Assembly (NCBI RefSeq): GCF_023284045.1
Contig: NZ_JAKIKQ010000011.1
Location: 1 to 64,000 of the forward strand
Origin: Shewanella kaireitica
GTDB taxonomy: Bacteria; Pseudomonadota; Gammaproteobacteria; Enterobacterales; Shewanellaceae
Length of the DNA: 64,000 bases
Direction of reading: 5' to 3'
The notes beneath the pieces were generated by a model. That model was given only the letters and a program-made list of their open reading frames with translations. It was not told the origin of the DNA and searched no databases. The translations under genes and the position numbers were made by a program. Shown here one piece after another: positions 58,656-64,000 of the stretch. How positions within the stretch are numbered: position 1 is the stretch's first letter; each line of letters starts with the position of its first letter.

Positions 58656-61006
58656 AATACGGCTTCTTTAAGCAAATGAATCGATTGCAGATCCGTATTT
58701 TCGCTTTTTTTATGTTGCTGTTATTCGCGGTGCAGATGATTTCGTTTGTGGTCACTTACAACAATAATCAACGCCTAGCAGCACAGCAGCTTACAAATCA
58801 GCTAGAAGTGGCGCAATTAGTCTTTAAATCAGAATACGATAACCGTAACTACTATTTATCAGCTTTCGCTGAAACCGCGGCGAAAGACTTTGGCTTGAAA
58901 GATATTTTTATTGATGGTGATAGCCGTAGCTTTTTAGTGGCACTCAATAATCACCGCAAACGCATTAATGCTGACTTGGCCATAGCGGTTGCAGCCGATG
59001 GCAAAGTTATCGGGCAGTTGATAAACCAATACAACAAAGCGGGTGTGAAAAAGGTGAGCTTAGGTCCGGAGCAAAACCAAACTTTTCGTTATTCACTAGA
59101 CAGTGCTTTTCAGCAAATAGATTCGCTATACGCGTTAGAAAGCAGCGTTTACCAAATTAAGTTTGCGCCGCTAACCAGTGGTGGCAACACAGTGATAGGT
59201 TGGGTCGGCTTTGGTTTTGTCATTGATGAAGCACTTGCGGGTACCTTGCAGCAATTGACTGGGCTTAATACGGGTTTTTTGTTAACAGAAAAAGGCGCTC
59301 CAAGCCGATTTTTAGTCAGTGGTCAATCGACAATGGCTGCGAAGGATAGCGCAGCAGTATTACGGTTTGTTGAAAGTAACTTAGACAACACCGATTACCT
59401 GTTATGGCAGCAATACCTTGGCAGTATGGCTGAGCAAGATCTACATGCATACATGTACCAACCGAGATCTGATCTTTTACAATCCTTTCAAAAACAGTGG
59501 CTATGGCAGCTTGGGCTCATATTACTGATGCTGCCTTTATCAATGTTACTGGCCTTTATGATCTCTGGCAGCGTCACTAAACCGATTAAAAAACTGGTGG
59601 AGCAGGCGAGGTATATTGCTAAAGGCAACTACCACAGCAAGGTCTCAGTCGGCAGCAGTGTCGAGATGATGCAACTCGCCGAAGAGTTTACTGTGATGCA
59701 ACAAGCGATCCTTAGTCGAGAAAGCAAGATTGCTTTTCAAGCCTACCATGACCCGTTGACAAACCTTGCCAATCGTAATGAACTTGAGCGAGTCACTGCG
59801 GGCTGGTTTGAGTCGCAGCAGAATGTGGCGATCTGCTTGATAAATATTCGCCGTATTACTGAAGTCAATGTCACCTTAGGCCACGTGGTTGGTGATGAAG
59901 TGATTAAAGAGGTAGGGCGCCGATTAACTGCCATGACAGGTATCGATTTAGTGTGTCGCTTATCGGGCGATGAGTATGTGTTGGCTTTTAAAAATCTCGA
60001 CGCCAATTCGCTTAAAGACGTACTGCAGCAACTACAACGTAATATTGAGCGAGAGTACCTTTACCAAGATATTAACTTGCACCTGCAAGTCACCGTAGGC
60101 ACTGCATTTTATTATCCGCCAGCGGATTTAGTCACCTTACTCAGACAAGCCGATACTGCATTACATCATGCTAAAAAGCATAAACTTGACGACCAAGTGT
60201 ATGACTCACGAATTGACATTAATACTTTGGAGCGTTTACAACTGATCAATGAGTTAAAATCGGCCATTGAGCATAATGAATTGGTGCTTTTTTACCAACC
60301 TAAGCTCGATCTCGGTTTAGGTAAAGTCACCCATGTTGAAGCCCTCGTTCGTTGGCAGCATCCCGTTAGAGGCTTAATTCCGCCCGATACATTTATTCCC
60401 ATAGCAGAGAAAACAGGCCAAATGAATGCCTTAACTCGTTGGGTTATGGTCGAGGCGATAGCGCAGTATCATCGCTGGAAACGTCAGGATATTGAGCTGG
60501 CAATTGCGATAAATATTTCAGCAGAAAACCTAAAAGATGAGTCTTTCTGCCAATGGGTACTAGACATTATTGCCGATCAGAACATGCCTATTGAAGCGTT
60601 AACCTTAGAGATCACAGAAGACGCAGTGGTAGCCGATCCTGCCACAGCCATCAAACAGTTAAGCGTTTTGCGCCAATACGGTCTTAAGTTATCGATTGAT
60701 GATTATGGAACCGGCTATTCTTCACTCGCACAGCTTAAACAGCTACCAGTCGATGAACTCAAAATAGATCGCTCTTTCATTCAGCAGTTGATGATCAATG
60801 GTGATGATAGAACCATCGTCAATTCGACCCTGCAGCTAGCTCATAGTTTAGGCTTAACGGTTGTTGCTGAGGGGATTGAGGATAAGGCGACGTTATCTTG
60901 GTTAAAGCAACGAGGTTGCGAAATGGCACAAGGTTATTATCTATCGCGGCCAATAGATGCGGATGCACTCAGTCAGTGGCTCGCTGAATTTCCAACTCAC
61001 GAATAA
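58652..61006 (+). CDS. Membrane GGDEF/EAL c-di-GMP protein with CACHE-like sensor
   Basis: 784 residues. TM1 lies at about 14-36, a large periplasmic sensor of about 240 residues follows, then TM2 at about 285-305, HAMP, GGDEF and EAL. The GGDEF signature reads SGDEY (438-442), so cyclase activity is doubtful. The EAL domain keeps E563-A-L, the ExxxDAVV loop (EITEDAVV) and Asp683-Asp684 in DDYGTGYSS, so phosphodiesterase activity is likely. Its start overlaps the cupredoxin gene and a barrel gene starts 10 bp after its stop, linking periplasmic input to c-di-GMP output. Confidence 0.9.
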   Translation: MKYGFFKQMNRLQIRIFAFFMLLLFAVQMISFVVTYNNNQRLAAQQLTNQLEVAQLVFKSEYDNRNYYLSAFAETAAKDFGLKDIFIDGDSRSFLVALNNHRKRINADLAIAVAADGKVIGQLINQYNKAGVKKVSLGPEQNQTFRYSLDSAFQQIDSLYALESSVYQIKFAPLTSGGNTVIGWVGFGFVIDEALAGTLQQLTGLNTGFLLTEKGAPSRFLVSGQSTMAAKDSAAVLRFVESNLDNTDYLLWQQYLGSMAEQDLHAYMYQPRSDLLQSFQKQWLWQLGLILLMLPLSMLLAFMISGSVTKPIKKLVEQARYIAKGNYHSKVSVGSSVEMMQLAEEFTVMQQAILSRESKIAFQAYHDPLTNLANRNELERVTAGWFESQQNVAICLINIRRITEVNVTLGHVVGDEVIKEVGRRLTAMTGIDLVCRLSGDEYVLAFKNLDANSLKDVLQQLQRNIEREYLYQDINLHLQVTVGTAFYYPPADLVTLLRQADTALHHAKKHKLDDQVYDSRIDINTLERLQLINELKSAIEHNELVLFYQPKLDLGLGKVTHVEALVRWQHPVRGLIPPDTFIPIAEKTGQMNALTRWVMVEAIAQYHRWKRQDIELAIAINISAENLKDESFCQWVLDIIADQNMPIEALTLEITEDAVVADPATAIKQLSVLRQYGLKLSIDDYGTGYSSLAQLKQLPVDELKIDRSFIQQLMINGDDRTIVNSTLQLAHSLGLTVVAEGIEDKATLSWLKQRGCEMAQGYYLSRPIDADALSQWLAEFPTHE

Positions 61007-61015
61007 GAAGAACAG

Positions 61016-62257
61016 ATGAATACTACAGTATGGATACTCGGAGTATTAAGCCTATGTTTAACTCAAGGCGTCTACGCCGTTGAGCAGAAGGTATCGGGGA
61101 TAGTTGATGTACGTGCAACCACAACTGACGGGCTGCGCTCCTTTGTTGACGGTGGCTTAGGCAAATTTAGGTTCAACCCCGAAACACAAGTGTCACTAGC
61201 TCAAGGTGGATTAAGTTATCAAGCGACTTGGGATAATGGCATAGGGGCACATGTTGTCGCTAACGCTTATTGGGATGGGGTGAAAGACAATGCAGGCATC
61301 ACAGAGGCCTACATCAGTTATAAAAGCTTACCTTGGGACAATGGATTTAGAGTTACCGCAAAAACGGGCATTATTTATCCTCACATTTCACTGGAAAACA
61401 TCGCCACTGCATGGTCATCCCCTTATACCTTAAGTTACTCAGCAATCAATAGTTGGTTGGCCGAAGAGGTGCGGCATATTGGCGCAAACATAGGTTTGCA
61501 ACGTCTCGGTAAGTTCTCCCAATCGGCACATGACGTTGGTTTCAATCTAGAGACTTTTATCAATAATGACACCACCGGAGCCATGCTGGCGTGGCACGGC
61601 TGGACACTCAGTTCCAGGCAGACGCTTTGGCAAGAACAGATCCCTTTAAGTGCTATTCCTGCACGTAACAACGGCGGCATGCTAGCAGGTCAAGCTGCAG
61701 AGTCTGATCCGTTTATTGAACTTGATAACCGACTAGGATATCACGTCAGTGGCAATTGGCAGTGGCGAGGCAAGGGCAAAGTAAATGCTGGATACTATAA
61801 CAATAATGCCGATACCCGCGTGGTAAAACAGGGGCAATATGCATGGTTAACTCGTTTTGCCTATGTGGGCTCCAAGTGGCGCTTACCGAACGGTATTGAT
61901 TTTATCGGTCAATACCTGCAGGGCGATACCATGATGCGATCACCTACAGGCATGGTGGTGGTTGATAACGACTACCACAGTGCTTATTTATTGTTTAGCA
62001 AGCGCTGGCAAGCCCATAGACTAACAGTGCGTTTGGAAGATTTTGCTGTAATAGATAACGATAATACACTTGATGACCACAACAGTGAAAGTGGCCAAAC
62101 CTATAGCGTTTCATATGCTTATCAGCTACGAAAAGGCTGGTTTTTACAGGGCGAATATAACCTTATCGATTCCGAGCGTCCAGCACGGGTAGCGCAGGGC
62201 GCGAGTGCTGAGTTGTTGGAGCAGCAGTGGCAACTGGCTAGTCGTTACTATTTTTAG
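61016..62257 (+). CDS. Outer-membrane beta-barrel protein of the cupredoxin/EAL operon
   Basis: 413 residues. The signal peptide ends near residue 21 (VYA). The rest has alternating amphipathic strands with aromatic girdles (GLSYQATWDNGIGAHVVANA, cut here) and ends in YYF, the terminal Phe expected for BAM-assembled barrels. I do not recognise a named porin family. AAGAACAG precedes the ATG, 10 bp after the upstream stop. Its role may be uptake or surface display linked to the copper protein. Confidence 0.72.
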   Translation: MNTTVWILGVLSLCLTQGVYAVEQKVSGIVDVRATTTDGLRSFVDGGLGKFRFNPETQVSLAQGGLSYQATWDNGIGAHVVANAYWDGVKDNAGITEAYISYKSLPWDNGFRVTAKTGIIYPHISLENIATAWSSPYTLSYSAINSWLAEEVRHIGANIGLQRLGKFSQSAHDVGFNLETFINNDTTGAMLAWHGWTLSSRQTLWQEQIPLSAIPARNNGGMLAGQAAESDPFIELDNRLGYHVSGNWQWRGKGKVNAGYYNNNADTRVVKQGQYAWLTRFAYVGSKWRLPNGIDFIGQYLQGDTMMRSPTGMVVVDNDYHSAYLLFSKRWQAHRLTVRLEDFAVIDNDNTLDDHNSESGQTYSVSYAYQLRKGWFLQGEYNLIDSERPARVAQGASAELLEQQWQLASRYYF

Positions 62258-62280
62258 TTGGGTTAAAGACAGGTACAAAA

Positions 62281-62308
62281 ATGCCAGCATTAAAGCTGGC
62301 ATCCTTTT
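62281..62308. terminator. Bidirectional terminator
   Basis: Arms ATGCCAGC and GCTGGCAT with a 6-nt loop; the T-run is on the minus-strand side, for xthA, and a shorter one is on the plus side. Confidence 0.75.
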
Positions 62309-62327
62309 AGTTTAAAAGCGGCTTAAA

Positions 62328-63134
62328 CTAGCTAAAGCTGCTCCAAATCGGCGCATGATCTGATGGCTTTTCAATACCACGTAGATCGTAATCAACATCT
62401 GATTCTACCAAACGTGCTGCCAGTGATTTTGTCGCTAAAACCACGTCTATACGCAGGCCTCGGTTATCAACAAAACCTTTACTGCGGTAATCAAACCACG
62501 AGTAACGCTCACTGCGAGTAGGGTGCAATTGACGGAAGGTGTCAACTAAGCCCCAGTCCATCAATGTCTTAAGCCATTCACGCTCTTCTGGTTGAAAGCT
62601 ACACTTACCCGTTTTCAACCAGCGTTTAGCGTTAGGTTCACCAATGCCAATGTCTAAATCGACTGGAGAGATGTTGATATCACCAATAATGGCAATATCT
62701 TCATCAGCGCTATGATGTTCATTTAAATAAAGCATTAAGTCTTTATAGAACTTACGCTTAGCCGGGTACTTTGTTTCATGGCTGATATTGTCGCCTTGAG
62801 GGAAGTAACCATTTAGCACGGTCAACTGACGGCCGTTTTCCTGCATAAAGGTGCCCATAATCATTCGGCGCTGGGCATCTTCATCATCGGTTGGAAAGCC
62901 TTTTTGAACTTTTAACGGCTCAGCCTTAGACAGCATAGCCACACCGTAATGCGCTTTTCCGCCGTGATAATGCACTTTATACCCCATGGCTTCGACATCA
63001 GCGAGTGGAAAAGCCTCATCGTGTACTTTGGTTTCTTGTAAACCAATCACATCTGGCTGGTGGCTATCAATTAAGGCTTGCAGCTGATGCAATCTTGCAC
63101 GCAATCCATTGATATTAAATGAAACAATCTTCAC
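62328..63134 (-). CDS. xthA: Exodeoxyribonuclease III
   Basis: 268 residues. AP endonuclease and 3'-5' exonuclease of base-excision repair. Motifs are [42 protein letters not shown] with the catalytic Asp/Asn, [12 protein letters not shown] and the final SDHAPIW with the catalytic His. It starts 16 bp after the yciI stop and is probably the last gene of a yciB-yciI-xthA unit. Confidence 0.97.
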   Translation of the reverse strand: MKIVSFNINGLRARLHQLQALIDSHQPDVIGLQETKVHDEAFPLADVEAMGYKVHYHGGKAHYGVAMLSKAEPLKVQKGFPTDDEDAQRRMIMGTFMQENGRQLTVLNGYFPQGDNISHETKYPAKRKFYKDLMLYLNEHHSADEDIAIIGDINISPVDLDIGIGEPNAKRWLKTGKCSFQPEEREWLKTLMDWGLVDTFRQLHPTRSERYSWFDYRSKGFVDNRGLRIDVVLATKSLAARLVESDVDYDLRGIEKPSDHAPIWSSFS

Positions 63135-63150
63135 AGTTGAGTCCTTTTAT

Positions 63151-63450
63151 TTACGGCAACACTAACTTGTATGGTTTAACGATAACACTTTGGTAAACGC
63201 CAGCAGCAATGTAAGGGTCGGCATCAGCCCAGCGCTGCGCGTCTTCAAGAGAGGGGAAGTCAGCAACGACCAATGAACCAGTAAAGCCCGCTTCGCCTGG
63301 ATTCTCGCTATCAATCGCTGGATGTGGACCTGCAATCAATAACTTGCCTTCATCAGCTAATAATTGCAGACGAGCAAGGTGATCTGCACGAACAGATAGA
63401 CGTTTTTCTAAGCTATTTTCAATATCTTGCGACGAAATCATGTACCACAT
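63151..63450 (-). CDS. yciI: YciI family protein
   Basis: 99-residue dimeric alpha/beta ferredoxin-like protein. [19 protein letters not shown] and [16 protein letters not shown] match E. coli YciI. The conserved His and Asp of the presumed active site are His24 and Asp77. No reaction has been established for this group. Its ATG overlaps the yciB stop by one base (TAATG). Confidence 0.93.
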   Translation of the reverse strand: MWYMISSQDIENSLEKRLSVRADHLARLQLLADEGKLLIAGPHPAIDSENPGEAGFTGSLVVADFPSLEDAQRWADADPYIAAGVYQSVIVKPYKLVLP

Positions 63451-63995
63451 TATTTGAGTTCCTTCTTATCTTCTTCAGACATGCTTTTAAATAGATAAAA
63501 TACAGTGAGCACGGTATTAATAAGGGTTAGGGCGGTTAGGCCAAATACTTTAAAGTTAACCCAAGTCTCTTGCGACAAACTAAAGGCAACATAGATATTA
63601 ACTAAGCCACAGACGACAAAAAACAGTACCCAATACCAAGTGACATGCGCCCAAATTTTGTCTTCTACAACCAGTTCTTTGCCCAACATGCTTTTCAAAA
63701 TTGGCTTGTTCATAAACTGACTGACAGCTAATGCAATAGCAAACAAGGCGTATACGATAGTGACTTTCCACTTGATAAAGGAATCATCATGCAAAATGAG
63801 GGTTAATGAACCAAATACAGTGACCATCGCAAAGGTAATGAGGTGCATCTTTTCTAACTTCTTATATAGCATGTAGCTAATAATAAGTTGTAATGCGGTG
63901 GCGGCAATTAAAGCGCCGCTGGCGATGTAGATATCGAAAAATTTATATACGGCAAAAAAGATAACCAGAGGCAAAAAGTCGAGCAACTGTTTCAT
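63450..63995 (-). CDS. yciB: Inner-membrane septation protein A (YciB)
   Basis: 181 residues with five or more transmembrane helices. The start [19 protein letters not shown] and the [19 protein letters not shown] segment are diagnostic. It is implicated in septation and envelope integrity in E. coli and Shigella. The gene is complete; its start codon lies 5 bp inside the window edge. It is followed by the one-base overlapping yciI. Confidence 0.94.
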   Translation of the reverse strand: MKQLLDFLPLVIFFAVYKFFDIYIASGALIAATALQLIISYMLYKKLEKMHLITFAMVTVFGSLTLILHDDSFIKWKVTIVYALFAIALAVSQFMNKPILKSMLGKELVVEDKIWAHVTWYWVLFFVVCGLVNIYVAFSLSQETWVNFKVFGLTALTLINTVLTVFYLFKSMSEEDKKELK

Positions 63996-64000
63996 AGGGT

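Overview
The window is chromosomal DNA of a marine gammaproteobacterium, most likely Shewanella. This rests on gene content and order: a monomeric NADP-isocitrate dehydrogenase, leucine dehydrogenase, a CrbS/CrbR acetate-switch pair beside acs, ppsA with its divergent regulator ppsR, and blocks colinear with E. coli (rluE-nudJ-mnmA-hflD-purB; cspD-clpS-clpA-infA-aat; yciB-yciI). I see no prophage, insertion sequence, CRISPR array, rRNA or plasmid function. About 50 protein genes are supported, mostly housekeeping.

Layout. 1-510: a 154-bp tandem array of degenerate tRNA-Lys-like units, cut by the window edge. 1.2-6.8 kb: DcaP-like porin, grxA, radD, acs. 6.9-13.2 kb: the acetate-switch locus with crbS (SSS-fused hybrid kinase), a repeat lipoprotein, a PuuB-like oxidase and crbR; the same palindrome lies in front of acs/crbS and crbR. 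13.4-24.5 kb: thioesterase, lipoproteins, aroH, ppsR/ppsA, ydiJ, DUF1285, a MarR regulator. 24.6-27.6 kb: leucine dehydrogenase with a perfect 18-bp palindrome upstream, DUF4826, roxA. 27.7-32.1 kb: purB, hflD, mnmA, nudJ, rluE. 32.4-34.6 kb: icd. 34.7-39.7 kb: N-degron cluster (cspD, clpS, clpA, infA, bpt, aat). 39.7-46.8 kb: glycine-zipper protein, MocR regulator and RhtB exporter, S9 peptidase, amidohydrolase, GST. 47-55.2 kb: trhO, slipin/NfeD pair, yegD, creA, orphan prepilin, azurin, RsgA-type GTPase. 55.6-62.3 kb: DUF1097, a chemoreceptor, and a compact operon of cupredoxin, GGDEF/EAL protein and outer-membrane barrel. 62.3-64 kb: xthA, yciI, yciB.

Functional threads. Carbon flow around acetyl-CoA, PEP and 2-oxoglutarate is heavily represented (acs, crbS/R, ppsA/ppsR, icd, ydiJ, ldh), with candidate CrbR, HexR and LiuR sites in the right intergenic regions. 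A second thread is translation and protein quality control (infA, mnmA, rluE, roxA, trhO, rsgA, clpSA with aat/bpt, yegD, slipin/NfeD). The least described parts are the tRNA-Lys-like array, the cupredoxin/c-di-GMP/barrel operon, the lipoprotein with a strict 13-residue Trp/Phe repeat, and a small palindromic repeat that interrupts a terminator hairpin.
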